Counted from the stretch's first letter, positions 10,046 to 20,520 are shown. The stretch is DNA of 64,000 bases from Molanna angustata (GCA_963576475.1 OY754978.1:19723678-19787677); one strand, 5' to 3'. A program made the numbers and translations. The notes: generated by a model not told the origin, from the sequence alone.

Positions 10046-10355
10046 ACATAGGCGATTCAAAGCGAATGCGAAGCGATCCGAACGGATATATGCGAATTCA
10101 AAGCGATGCGGTGCGACGCTGCGGCTCTGTCCTACGGGCACGCGAATCGTGCTTCTGACATTATACTTTACCAAAAAAAACTATGGCACCGCTTCCAATT
10201 CGCGCGAAAATATCAAACCAATTGATCGCGTTCGCTTCGCATCGTGCCATGTCACACCGTACCCTACTCGTGGTCGGTAACGCAGGACACTTCAATAGTT
10301 ACCGACTGATTGTTATTTTCGCGCCGCTTCGCGTTCGCCTTGAATCGCCCACATA
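10046..10355. mobile_element. GC-rich inverted-repeat element (MITE-like)
   Basis: The ends are inverted copies: GGCGATTCAAAGCGAATGCG from 10051 and the complement of GCCTTGAATCGCCC ending at 10350. They continue as GCGAAGCG-type arms for about 28 bases with a few mismatches. ACATA occurs immediately outside on both sides (10046-10050, 10351-10355), a possible short target duplication. The 300-bp interior is far richer in G, C and CpG than its neighbourhood and contains many GCGA/GCGT words. No transposase motif is visible; an 89-codon frame inside (10011-10280) is a by-product of its GC content. Confidence 0.7.
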
Positions 10356-10360
10356 AGTCG

Positions 10361-11249
10361 TCGCGTTAGAGTGATTTTAGTCTTAACTGGTAAATAATTT
10401 TTAAGTCGGCCTCATACGTTCTCATTTGTTATTCAACAGACATACGACAAAGTTTAAGTATTAAATTTAGACTAAAATTATTATATTTATTTGTTTATAA
10501 ATTTTGGAAGACTAACAGCATATATATTACATCTAATATAAAAATTTAACAGCCAATTAGAAGTCTCCGCTGATTGGCTATACTGTCAGTAGCAAGTTGA
10601 AAAATATAACATAATAATATAATATGTTTCTGTAACAGATAAAGTTTCATCGTGAAACGGAGGTAAACATAAACAAGAAAAAAAAATTATCACTGAAGAG
10701 AACATACATGATTTTATATTTTAGTGGTTACAGTTGGCAAAATAAATTATAGTATTAAAAAAATTGCACTTAGAATACATCTCGCTACTGTAATGCTAAT
10801 CTGAAATACATCAAATTCTGGTGAATTAAATATAAAATGTCCATAACCAAACTATAGTACCGCTTTAATGTCTGCAGTTAAAATAAGAGTCTGCGAATGC
10901 TTGCTAAATTAACTGAAAAGGCGAATATCCTTATTTAAGCATACAAAATTATACAATCTAAATACACATAACACACAATAGGTGATCATTTAAGTAATAT
11001 CATTTAGTTTAGATTTAGACTACATGTTGAGTTTGCAAACATAATTTATCGGTCATTTGTCAAACGTCAAGTCAAATGTCAACCACGGTGTTGCCAGGAT
11101 TTAAATTACTAATTATTATTGGAGAGTTGCATGAAAAAATATTAATATTTATTACATGCTTATTTACAAGGAGTTTAAAATATCAATCTTTCTAAAATTA
11201 AACAATTTATTATTTTGTAAATTAATATTTTATAAGAATAACGTTTTTG
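10361..11249. other. AT-rich non-coding stretch with a TGTCAAA cluster
   Basis: No coding feature. At about 11053-11085 there is a cluster of GTCAAACGTCAAGTCAAATG type words followed by a short GC-rich patch; nothing else is recognisable. Confidence 0.4.
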
Positions 11250-11439
11250 TGCGGAGGCGACAAACACAGCAGCGAAAAATAAAGCTTGCTCCGTGTCATG
11301 GTTTGTGAAACGCAAATTAAGAAACTAAAAGAGAAGTTTCGTTTGACTTCTACAATAGGGTTTGCAACCTTTTTAACCACTTTGCGGATTATAGGCGTTT
11401 GATTTAGTTGAAACTCAGCAATCTTCGTATTGCCTGTAT

Positions 11440-11790
11440 AATTAAAAATGGTCCCTCAGTGTCTCCCGTCCCTTCGGTGCCTCCCGTCCTTTTAATGTCT
11501 CCTGTCCCTCAATGCCACCCGTCTCTTCAGTGTCTCCCGTCCCTTCAGGTCCTTCTGTACCTCCCGTTTCGTAAATGCCTCTTCATTTCCTCCCGAATCT
11601 TTCATCCCTTCAGACATTTTAGTAACTTCAGACCCCTCAGTACCTTCAATGCCTCTTCATTTCCTCCCGAATCTTTCATCCCTTCAGACATTTTAGTAAC
11701 TTCAGACCCCTCAGTACCTTCAGATCGTTCAGTACCTTCAGACCGTTCAGTACCTTCAGATCCCTCAGTGCCATGGACCGCCGGAGGCGG
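11440..11790 (+). repeat. Polypyrimidine tandem repeat (CCCTTCAGTxCCT-like)
   Basis: About 350 bases of degenerate 10-15 bp units of the type CCTTCAGTGTCTCCCGTC, CCTTCAGACCCCTCAGTA and CCTTCAGACCGTTCAG. A longer unit of about 66 bp (CTCTTCATTTCCTCCCGAAT..., at about 11579 and 11653) is duplicated exactly over most of its length. The Pro/Ser-rich frame across it (11408-11836) is a composition artefact. The same motif recurs at 46725-46860. Confidence 0.8.
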
Positions 11791-11867
11791 TCATTTACCG
11801 CGCAGCGGTAAAAGCCGGCTGCAAGCCCTAGCTTAGAAGCTGAGCGAAGCGAAGCTTCTCAGCTAGT
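11776..11867. other. Three consecutive GC-rich hairpins
   Basis: Three inverted repeats follow one another: ACCGCC-GGA-GGCGGT (about 11778-11792), TTTACCGC-GCA-GCGGTAAA (about 11794-11812), and a long one at about 11828-11867 with arms CTAGCTTAGAAGCT and AAGCTTCTCAGCTAG. They bridge the polypyrimidine repeat and the RTE-B tail. They may be the structured 3' or 5' end of an element; the class is unknown to me. Confidence 0.6.
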
Positions 11868-12232
11868 GATAGAATAAAAAATGAGGACATAAGGAGGGAA
11901 TGCAAGATGAAGAAGAGTTTTATAAATAAAATGAAAGTGAATTCCTTGAGGTGGTTTGGACATATTGAAAGAATGAATGATGAACGACTGACCAAAAAAA
12001 TATACATGGGTGTAAGAGATGGAGTGAATAGTAGAGGCCGCCCCAGAAAGGGATGGCATGACCATGTGAATGATATTTTGAAAGAAGGAAATACAAGAAG
12101 CTTGAATAATCGACGAGCATGTATGAGACGATGCATGGATGTAAAGGAAGCTAGGAATGTATGCAAAAATAGAGGAGTATGGCGCTCGGTTCTCTCTGCT
12201 TACCCCGTAAGGCATATGGCGTGATGGTATGT
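11863..12232 (+). pseudogene. RTE-B tail, uninterrupted frame
   Basis: An open frame of about 120 codons runs to the stop after 12224. It includes MKVNSLRWFGHIERMNDERL, TKKIYMGVRDGVNSRGRPRK, GWHDHVNDILKEGNTRSLNN, RRACMRRCMDVKEARNVCKN and WRSVLSAYPVRHMA. This is the C-terminal end of an RTE-clade ORF, which family-wide carries no catalytic residues but ends in the characteristic W+SxLSAYP signature. GTGATGGTATGTAGGTATGT follows, the start of the TATG-type tail seen in full at 51455-51486. 5'-truncated, hence dead, but little decayed. Confidence 0.88.
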
Positions 12233-12239
12233 AGGTATG

Positions 12240-12976
12240 TATTTTTTCTGATTTTAATTTTAAAAATATTTTTTTTTAAAAACAAAATTCTTTTTAAAGT
12301 AAGTATCATTAAATGTGTAAAAAATCTGTTTATTTTAATTATTTTTTCTTTAAATTTTTTACGAATCAAGATGAAGCAGCATAATCGTTTCATTTTTTTT
12401 ATAAAAGTATTAATATAAAACGATGATCCAGATTATGAAATATTTTTTTTTAATTTTACGACAAGTATTTGAAACATTTCCAATGAACAAAGTATTCAAG
12501 TGAATCATATGGTAGGTACACACCACTAATCTTAGTAGGTACCTACAACGCAGTACATGACATCTAGGTCTAAAATACAATGACCTTGTAATTTAGGTTA
12601 GAAATATATTAATATTATGTACCTATATTTTTTTTATTTAATCTAAATACAATTGTGTATACAATGGCGGGTTTGTTGCCATAAGGAAATTTATTCGATA
12701 ATGGGCATTTAAAAATTATTTACTATATCACAAAATAACTTTTTTATATTCAATTAAATTTCGATTTATGTATCTATTTAAAATTTTGCGACATAGTACA
12801 AAATGTTTAACGCACTTAAGATGACATAAATCGTCATATTTTATTTTTGGTATTTTTTTATATTTTTCACACTATTTTTTTTTATTTTACGATAAATTTC
12901 TCGTATTTGCTATGAATGAAAACTTGTAGGATTTTCAAGTCTTACACATTGAGTAACATGATAAAAACACATTATT
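12240..12976. other. AT-rich stretch with one LINE-tail hairpin
   Basis: Mostly low-complexity AT DNA. At 12663-12698 ATGGCGGGTTTGTTGCCATA then AGGAAATTTATT is, on the minus strand, a decayed version of the 3' hairpin tail (TTGCCATATGGCAATAAA type) best seen at 59449-59492. Confidence 0.5.
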
Positions 12977-13236
12977 AATTAAGTAAATAAAAATTTTGGT
13001 AACAAAAAACTTTGTTTCTTCCACTTCACATTTATATTGGATGGAACGTTTTCGAACTGTACTAGTTCATCTTCAGCATCTGAAATGTGACTCATTTCAG
13101 ATGCTGAAGTCAGTCACATCAGTCACATTTCAGATGCTGAAGATGAACTAGTACAGTTCGAAAACGTTCCATCCAATATAAATGTGAAGTGGAAGAAACA
13201 AAGTTTTTTGTTACCAAAATTTTTATTTACTTAATT
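12977..13236. mobile_element. 260-bp palindrome with hammerhead-ribozyme-like cores (Penelope-type end?)
   Basis: Two 116-bp arms (12977-13092 and 13121-13236) are nearly exact inverted copies around a 28-bp loop. Each arm carries, read outwards from the loop, CTGAAGA, then GAACT-AGTAC-AGTTC, then GAAA (plus strand 13137-13163; minus strand 13076-13050). CTGANGA plus a perfect stem II plus GAAA is the conserved arrangement of hammerhead ribozymes, which are known from terminal repeats of Penelope-like retroelements. No Penelope protein is visible, so I infer an isolated inverted pair of termini. Stems I and III could not be confirmed by eye. Confidence 0.65.
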
Positions 13237-13800
13237 ATTATGGATTTCCACAGTGTTACTAAAAATAATTTCAACGAACATTATTAATAATATATAATTG
13301 TTATGTAATTTAAATATCTGCATTATTTTTATATACAGTGTTTATGTATATACTACGCATGTGTGAGTACATAAAGTACTTTCCAAGTTTTCGTTAATAT
13401 TAAAAAAACATAGTCCGTAATATTCAAATTTAAATGGTAAGTTCAGTTGCCGAAATAGTTTTGCGTCATTGAGATTTTAACTCTGAACACTGCCATATAT
13501 ATAATTGGTCTGTTAATATTGTTATGAATGATATCTTAACGAAAATAAAGAGTATTTATGATGGCAATAATGCAATAAATTATTTTACATTTCATTCCTC
13601 TAACAATGTTATGTATCAGGTATTCTGAATGTTACATTTTAATGAAAATATCAACCGCGAGACTCGGTTTCGACTGATTCGATAAACGCGATTTTATTTA
13701 CTGCGGTTTATCAAAAGAGTAACACCATGGTAATATCTACTGAGTCGTGAAATAAATTTATGTAACCATTTTTTTTATTAACTAGTTAAAATGAAGCCAC
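13237..13800. other. AT-rich non-coding stretch
   Basis: Nothing recognisable. Confidence 0.4.
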
Positions 13801-13806
13801 CAAAGA

Positions 13807-14517
13807 TTTGCAGACGATATTGTTCTGGTTAGCTCATCCCTCAAGAGCTGGCCGAAATATTGCTAGTGATAAATGAGGTCTCCAAGAATATGGTACTATG
13901 TATGATCCTGGCAAAAATCAAAGTAATGGGCACAAATACTTCCAGATTCAGAGTCAAGGGTCACAAAATAAAAAGTTTCTAAGAAAATATATACCTGGGA
14001 CATTAAATTCGACTGTATAAAGAAAACCAGACTGCTGAACTCTAATTAAGGATTAGACAAAGTTGGGCTTGCTTCAGAAAAAAATAATATAAATTGAAAA
14101 CCGGAAAACACCCATAAACCTCAAAAGGAAAGTGTTTGAAGCGTGTGTGCTGCCGGTTGCTACATACGCCCTAGAAACACTAACTCTTTCTAAACTAAAT
14201 TTCGAGAAACTGTGAGTCATTCAAAGAGCTATAGAAAGAAGCATGCTGAATCTGTCGCTAACAGATAAAATAAGAATTGAAACGGCGAGAAAAAGATCAA
14301 AAGTTATTGATATAATCCACAAATGGATATGGGCGGGAAACGCAGCCAGAATCTCGGACGATAAGTGGATGAAGAGAGTAGGCACTGACTTGAAGACCAG
14401 GTACGACAAAGAGTGATGTGGGGCGACCGCAGCTAATATGAAATGATGATATACAACGATATGCTAGTGCATCCTGGTTCAGGATGGTCGGAAGAAGGCC
14501 GAAGAAGAAGAAGACTG
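13807..14517 (+). pseudogene. RTE-A reverse transcriptase fragment including the FADD box
   Basis: At 13807 FADDIVLVSSSL is the reverse-transcriptase C motif with the paired catalytic aspartates, followed by the thumb region (VSKKM-like, LAKIKVMGTNTS) with several shifts. From about 14125 comes KRKVFEACVLPVATYALETL, then QRAIERSMLNLSLTDKIRIE, KRSKVIDIIHKWIWAGNAAR and MKRVGTDLKTR before a TGA. It is the same family as 992-1408 but retains more of the 5' side. The A motif and the whole endonuclease are missing. It ends in GAAGAAGAAGAAG, the usual tail. Confidence 0.82.
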
Positions 14518-14519
14518 GT

Positions 14520-15800
14520 TAACGAATAGTGTAAGATCCCGCAATTCTAGAATAAAGTTTATTTGATTGTTCTCTCTTTAAAGGTTTCGGAGGTTTCTAC
14601 CAAGTGTCTATCAATAGAAAGCTTGATTAGTCTTCCGTAGTTAATATATAAAAAAATCACGCTTTATTCTATAACGCTTAATACTAAAACTGACAATACC
14701 AATTTTCAACACTTTAAAAGCTACCAGTACTCAGGGTTGACGTTTTACAGAAAACAAAATCATCTTCAATACCATGACGTAAATGTGGCTGTTGCTGGCT
14801 CTTGGTCTTGTACTATAGACGTGCGAATCTTTTTTTATATATTTTCTGAATCTGAAATGTTTCATTGATTCTATATATACATAGGTAGGTACCAACCTTT
14901 ATTATTTTCAATTTTACATTTTATTTAAAAAAAAAATTGCCACCTCTTGAAACTTGTTATTTATATACATTCAAAAATAACGAATAATTTACAGGTCGAT
15001 TGTTTCGCCTTATGAACTGATGAAATAGAAGCGTAAATTAATTTCTTAATGATAATTCTAAATCCATGCACCGTGTCTCTGGAGGTATAGTGGAACTCAG
15101 TCATGCGTGCGGATTTAAATTTTTTTCGTAGAATATAGTTTATGAATTAGAATAAAATAACACTTCTCTCTGGTTAGTGAACGCTTAAACGTGCTAAGAT
15201 ACACATGTGGTGTGAAATTTCATGAAAAAAATAGTTTTTATTGTTAAAATATTCCCGTATCGTTAGAATAATCTAAATCACTTAATTGCGCCTAACGAAA
15301 TATTTTGCTGTAAGAAATACATTGAACGTAAATTTATGTAATTTAAATTTATATTTTTTGATCCGGCTCCGTGATAATTCGGCTGCATTTCCATTTTATG
15401 ATATTTTGCTACATTGGTGAACATATTTTAAATGACGAACTTCAAAAGGACACGCCGGCACACGTACATGCGATCTTGACACATGGAATTTATTTCCTTC
15501 CTATGTAGGTACATACTCACTACTTAATATAGGAAATAAATTGTAGAGAATAAACGTAAACAGTATAACATATTATTACATTCATGCAAAAGTCTTATCG
15601 TTGACGTACGTTAAAAGGTATTTTGTTTAAAGTTATATATATATTATACACGCTGTGATTCAATTAGGTCAAATTTTTGTATGAAGAATGTATTAGATAT
15701 TTCACCGAAAGTAGGTACCTACATGATCGATACAAAATGAAGCGCATAGCATTTTTTTTGTTGCTTATCATAGGTAGGTACTGACGATATGTGCATTTCA
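14520..15800. other. AT-rich non-coding stretch
   Basis: About 1.3 kb without any recognised element or convincing open frame. Confidence 0.4.
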
Positions 15801-15813
15801 CATAATTTACTTT

Positions 15814-16470
15814 ATGTATGATAAAAGTAGAGAACGAATGCTTAGAACAAGTTGAGGAATATTTATATTTGGGGAGTATGTTTGAACGGAATGGAAGACC
15901 CGATAAAGATATTGAAAGAAGAGTTATGGCAGGAAATAGAATAAACGGAGTACTCAGACCAGTGATGTCCGATCCAAGCATCTCAATGGAAGCCAAAATT
16001 GCTGTACACAATACAATTGGACCTGGCAAAAGACATATGAAAGTAGAATAAATGATGTAGAAATGAGATCACTAAGAAGAGTATGTAATAGAACGATATA
16101 TGATAAAATAAAAAATGAGGACATAAGGAAAGAATGCAAGATAAAGAAGGATATTAGATGTAAAATGAAAGTGAATTCATTAAGGTGGTTTGGACATATA
16201 GAAAGAATGAACGATGAACGACTGACCAAAAAAATATACATGGGTGCAAGAGATGGAGTGCATAGCAGAGGTCGCCCCAGAAAGGGATGGCATGACCATG
16301 TGAATATTATTTTGAAAGAAGGAAACATAAAAAGTTTGAACAATCGACGACCATGTATGAGACGATGCATGGATGTAAAGGAAGCCAGAAATGTGTGCAA
16401 AAATAGAGAAGTATGGCGCTCGATTCTCTCTGCTTACCCCGTAAGGGACATGGCGTGATGATATGTATGT
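15814..16470 (+). pseudogene. RTE-B, longest uninterrupted C-terminal part
   Basis: Frame 1 reads MIKVENECLEQVEEYLYLGS, MFERNGRPDKDIERRVMAGN and VMSDPSISMEAKIAVHNTI. Comparison with the copy at 50785-51060 shows a deletion of about 34 bases near 16018 that removes VVPTLMYASE and shifts the frame. From there the new frame is open without a stop to 16458 (about 144 codons): TWQKTYESRINDVEMRSLRR, RTIYDKIKNEDIRKECKIKK, LRWFGHIERMNDERLTKKIY and WRSILSAYPVRDMA. The catalytic domain is absent (5' truncation). Confidence 0.88.
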
Positions 16471-16952
16471 CCTTTATCCAAAAAATTTCGAGCATCAAAC
16501 TGTTCACATTATTATTGCATTTTATATTTTTATTTGTGACAATAATTCTCATGCAGTAGGTACCTAACGTTTTGGGCAGATCGTACCTACAGCTTAGGTA
16601 CCTTTGGCTAGGTATTTTGGAGAACCTGTAGCGGAATTGGGGAGATTTCTCCATCGGCTCAGTGAGCGGCATCTGGATTGGATCTTCTATCATCCACGTT
16701 TCTCGTTACGATAAACGTGGAGGTGGAATAGCCCTTCTACTTGAGGTTATCAAAAGCCTTTCTGATTATGTGTAAAGGTTGCACTGTCAATAGATTATTT
16801 TTATTAAAAAAAATGGTTGGAACATGGTGGCTTAAAAATCTCAGGCAGTGGTTCCGATTCCGGATGTGGTGTCACTGATTAAGTTGGCGCAAGATCGAGA
16901 TGATTTTGGTGTGATGGTTAGGAACCTCCGTTAGGAACGGCACAAGAAGGAG
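16463..16952. other. Unclassified stretch with one hairpin
   Basis: A more GC-balanced patch at 16620-16760 includes an inverted repeat CCACGTTT (16694-16701) / AAACGTGG (16713-16720). I recognise no gene or family. Confidence 0.4.
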
Positions 16953-17120
16953 ACACGAAAATTAGTGAATTTGTCCTTGTGAAAAGTACATATTATATGT
17001 ACATCCTAATACATTTCCCAAATTATACATTTATGCTTGAGCTATTGACGAACGAAATCTGGTTCGAACTCGCCATCATTGGATTGCTATACCAGCGTGA
17101 TGCCACATCTGCCACCGACC
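16953..17120 (-). mobile_element. SINE-B copy 4 (decayed)
   Basis: On the minus strand: GGTCGGTGGCAGATGTGGCA (A-box side), GCGAGTTCGAACCAGA (B-box region), then the SINE-B tail with TAGCTCAAGCATAAATG, GGGAAATGTATTAGGATGTA and CTTTTCACAAGGACAAATTC. Same order as the copy at 55006; the head is diverged. Confidence 0.75.
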
Positions 17121-17125
17121 CATTT

Positions 17126-17885
17126 GAATTTGATTTGGAAATTCTTTGTTTATACTATCTATTTTTTTTTGCAAAAACTAAAATAGATATTTCTGACTGG
17201 ATTCCTTCGTTCTTCATTTCATCTCAACGTCTTTCTTTCCGCACCTCCTGGACTCTAATAGTACAATTTGGGCATACCAATGAGCATTGTACAATGTACA
17301 ATGGTAATATTAGTCTATTAGAGTAACGACAAAAGGAAGTCGAATTAAATTTAGATGAATTAAAAACGTAAGAATCTTCTAGACTGTGATGGATTCGATC
17401 CAAATTCACGTAGCTATTATTATATTATCTACATTAAAACGACAATTGCTTACCTGAGCATCCATTAAATTCAATATGGAAGGTGACCCCCTAGAAAAGA
17501 TACATCATACAAATGGAATTTTAGTGGGTACATATCTTTCTACCTAGAAGACCTCGTGGATATAAATTACCACAAAAATGACCATTTCGTTACGACCCTG
17601 GGGGCACAGTACTACGGAGGTAGGTATATAAATAAATAATTATAATATCGTACCACATTTGAATACATATATTTTATTCCTCTTGTTTAAATAATAGCAG
17701 GTTGGTTGGAAGAAATTCCCAAATATATTTCATATTTTTATATAAAATGAATAGATATGCGATGTGTTTCTACCCAATTCAGTTATGTACGTTTTAACAG
17801 ACTATTTTTTTAACAAAACTGGTGTATCACCCGGTAAAGGCCTCATCGACTTATCAGTTGTAGACAAAACGATCGTCTTGGAAAG
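17126..17885. other. AT-rich stretch with a distal inverted repeat
   Basis: CTCTAATAG at about 17251 and its complement CTATTAGAG at about 17317 bracket 60 bases. Otherwise nothing recognisable; a 115-codon frame (16979-17326) largely overlaps the antisense SINE and is not considered real. Confidence 0.4.
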
Positions 17886-17889
17886 CCCG

Positions 17890-18300
17890 AAAAATTATTT
17901 AGCCTCCTGAACAATAGCTTTCCAAGCCTTCCTGTCAGCTGCAGTGGACTCCCAGTCATCACAAGCATTCAACACGTACAAATCTAGGGTAACATTGTCC
18001 ATCAATCTCTGCCTTGGTCTTCCCAGGGGTCTCTTGCCTACAGGATTATTTTGCAGGCTACGTTTTGTGGCTCTTTCTTCCCCTGATCTGACAACATAAA
18101 TTGTAATCCATGTCTAATCCAAGCTAATCTTCTGGACCTGATTTTGCTGGTGATTAAAGGTTGTCCTGTCAATGCACGAATTTCCTCATTGCTTCGTGGT
18201 CTCCAGGTATCTGCCACAATTCCTGGTCTTGGGCCTTATATTTTACGCAATATCCTGTTTTCAAATGTTAGCACTCTTTGTTGATCACAATTAGGTATTA
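17890..18300 (-). pseudogene. RTE-type C-terminal fragment
   Basis: Minus-strand reading starts with QQRVLTFENRILRKI, then GIVADTWRPRSNEEIRALTG and QPLITSKIRSRRLAWIRHG. This is the RTE stretch ..FE.+ILR+I.GP......W+.R.NEE...L, then I...+..RL.W.GH. Downstream (about 18100-17890) are frameshifted pieces ending in a run that encodes a W-rich tail. Several shifts; no catalytic motif. Confidence 0.7.
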
Positions 18301-18984
18301 CAAATTAATAAAATAATTAAAAGCACATTATATGTTTGTTGCAAACTGAATATTGAGTATTTTATTCTCACGAATAATAATATTTTTTATGGTGCCGTTA
18401 GTATGCCTCCACGAATACGACAAGACGGAATTTTTTCATCTTCCGAGTGAATGATGCGGCAGATGTATTTCAGGATGACGGAGGATGAGGCGGTGACTGC
18501 GAGCAGAGGAGGAGGAGGTGGTAGTGGGGTTGAAAGGGAGTGATGTCATGACCCCATCACCATCACCAAAGGACCAACGAACATAATAATAATGTATAGG
18601 TACGGTCGTAACCTGAATATCATAATATTTTGATTGTCCGTCGGGGCGTATTCAATCGGTTCTTAAATAATAATTCTTCGTGGACCGAGGACATTGCTAC
18701 CGAGATATGTATTTTCGTAATACATTATTGGATATTTATGAATCTTCAACTATTATTGTGTGTATCAATGAATCTAAAACGTACAAAATATAGATTTATC
18801 TGATTTCGAGTTTCATTATGTTTAGTCAGTAAGAAAAAGTGAAGTTTTAGTCGAATTACTTGACTTAGATGGATATAATACATCTTCTCCCTTGCTATAT
18901 CTCAACTTTTTGTCTGTGTTGACTATTAGGGTCAGCTCTCCTCGTCCTCAAATTATTAGTACTTCTGCCCTGTATTAAAATAAA
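18301..18984. other. AT-rich stretch containing a purine-rich GC patch
   Basis: At 18440-18560 there is a patch rich in GGA/GAG (GAGGAGGAGGTGGTAGTGGG) followed by CATCACCATCACC. A short frame MRQMYFRMTEDEAVTASRGG starts at about 18454 but stops after about 30 codons. No family recognised. Confidence 0.35.
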
Positions 18985-19370
18985 TAGAATTGATAAAGCG
19001 TCGCGCCGTTTAGTGATAAAAGTTAACTCTAAGGGCGCTGTAGCTTATTTGTAGGCTCTACGAAACAAGGCAGTCTTAAGAAGTCTTAAGAAGTCTACCG
19101 AACGTGTCAATGCTCTGAGCTCCACGCATGTCAAGAGGCAATTTATTCATTTAAAGAGGCATCTTAAATGCCGTTTCACACTGAAACCGCGATCACAGTA
19201 AGCCGCCTATTTGACTCTCAAATTCTTTTAAAGATTTGGTACTCTGTGATCCGGATGCTCTCAATGTAAGCTATCTTCCTGATGGAACATTCTTTTGGCA
19301 AATTTATTGAATGTAGTGTGGAGCCAAGTCATTCAGAGCCTTAAATTTCACATATTATGTCACCTAGGCC
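18985..19370 (-). pseudogene. CR1-like LINE, C-terminal end and 3' region (copy 2)
   Basis: Similar throughout to the better copy at 35830-36160: shared words are GGCGCTGTAGCTTATTT-like, CATGTCAAGAGGCAATTTAT, GATCACAGTAAGCCGCC and TTGGTACTCTGTGATCCGGA. On the minus strand these encode the end of a CR1-group reverse transcriptase (..R.SSG.. ..DRA...YYD+.F...G...WN.LPLD.R). This copy has more frame breaks than the other. Confidence 0.75.
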
Positions 19371-19394
19371 ATGTCTCTGTAATTGGTTTTGTAT

Positions 19395-19510
19395 TTACAC
19401 GTTCCAGGAATTCTTTGGTCTTCCTCTGGATGTTAGTCGAGGAAGTTCCATGGAAATGAATTGATTTACGGTGTGATCTGGTGGTCTGTGTTCAACATGC
19501 CATCTCAGCT
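19395..19510 (-). pseudogene. RTE-like short fragment
   Basis: Minus-strand VETRQLRWHVEHRPPDHTVN then QFISMELPRLTSRGRPKNSW fits the RTE pattern R.LRW.GHV.R.P.....+.....GRPK..W. It directly follows the CR1-like remnant. Confidence 0.55.
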
Positions 19511-20052
19511 GTCTTGTCTCTACCTTATTATGTATATCATATTGGATTATATACATAAATATGACTCCAGAATCTCTTATTTTTCGTCATTGCTGAAGGT
19601 GTCCATCTTGTTGAGCTATTGTTGCCTCCCCAAAAACTTCTGTTTTTAAGGCCTCGACTATCGATATACCAGATATTCTAATTATTTGGCCAGAGACCCG
19701 TCCCTGGGGTTGCTGTCCTTCCTCTCCTGTGTAAAAGGATTGATTTCACTGCATTTTTAATCTGGATTCGTTGATCAATTTCACAAGTCTCTTTTCACAT
19801 TTCAATATATATCGCGTTCTTGAAAAGTACGTTGCCAAGTTTAGATATAATAATAATAATAGTTACTTTAATTTAGACGTAAAAAAATAAAAAATAAAAT
19901 ACATCTAGTATAAACAAAAAAAAAAACAAAAAGTATACATTTTTTTTGATACATTAATAAATTCTGGTACAGGTACAGGGTATGACACTAAATTATTTAA
20001 AACAATGTAAAGTATGGAGAAAATTAATAATTTTCAACTATGTGCTCAGCAC

Positions 20053-20382
20053 CTAGCCTACGAAAGGTGGCAAGACTTTTATTTTTGGTGGCAAACTATT
20101 ATATATTTTAAGACCTTTATGGTATAAACTATTTTGTGTGCATGTCAATCTCGTTTTTGGAAGTCTAAAATCCTGACATCCTCTCGTAGGGTAAGTGTGA
20201 ACATTGGAATTGAATAATATATCCTTCTGCATATACTTTGGAAGCATATTATTTTTTAGTTTGAAAATCAAAGTTAATGTGTTGCATATAATGTATTGCT
20301 TTACTGTCATTAATTTTAGTTTATTTAACATTAGGTTTATTTTTGTATATCTGTTACATTTTAAAATTGTTCTCATTCCCAT
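20053..20382 (-). pseudogene. C-terminal region of the same LINE protein
   Basis: Reads MRTILKCNRYTKINLMLNKL, MTVKQYIICNTLTLIFKLKN, HTYPTRGCQDFRLPKTRL and GLKIYNSLPPKIKVL. This is the standard post-RT region of CR1/Jockey elements (..LK..R.T.+..ML..L..M.VKQ...., T..R...D.RLP, .G...YN.LP..IK). The segment between it and the thumb (20520-20383) carries FLKRIRNNLDFHTSRLILNS and IVIPHLNYCS with one shift, confirming one continuous element. Confidence 0.85.
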
Positions 20383-20520
20383 TTTATGAATAATCTGTAA
20401 TTTTCTATTTTGAGTTTCATTGCAGAGGAAAAGGACACGAACAATAATTTAAATGGGGAATTACAATTGAATTTAAAATTAATCTTGATGTGTGAAAATC
20501 TAAGTTATTTCTTATTCTTT

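Noticed and set aside
10011..10280. 89-codon basic protein
   Set aside because: Frame lies across the end of a GC-rich inverted-repeat element; composition effect.
11408..11836. 142-codon Pro/Ser-rich protein
   Set aside because: Translation of a degenerate polypyrimidine tandem repeat; no start context or domain.
12151..12418. Frames of about 80 codons on both strands
   Set aside because: AT-rich, Phe/Lys/Ile-dominated chance frames downstream of the RTE-B end.
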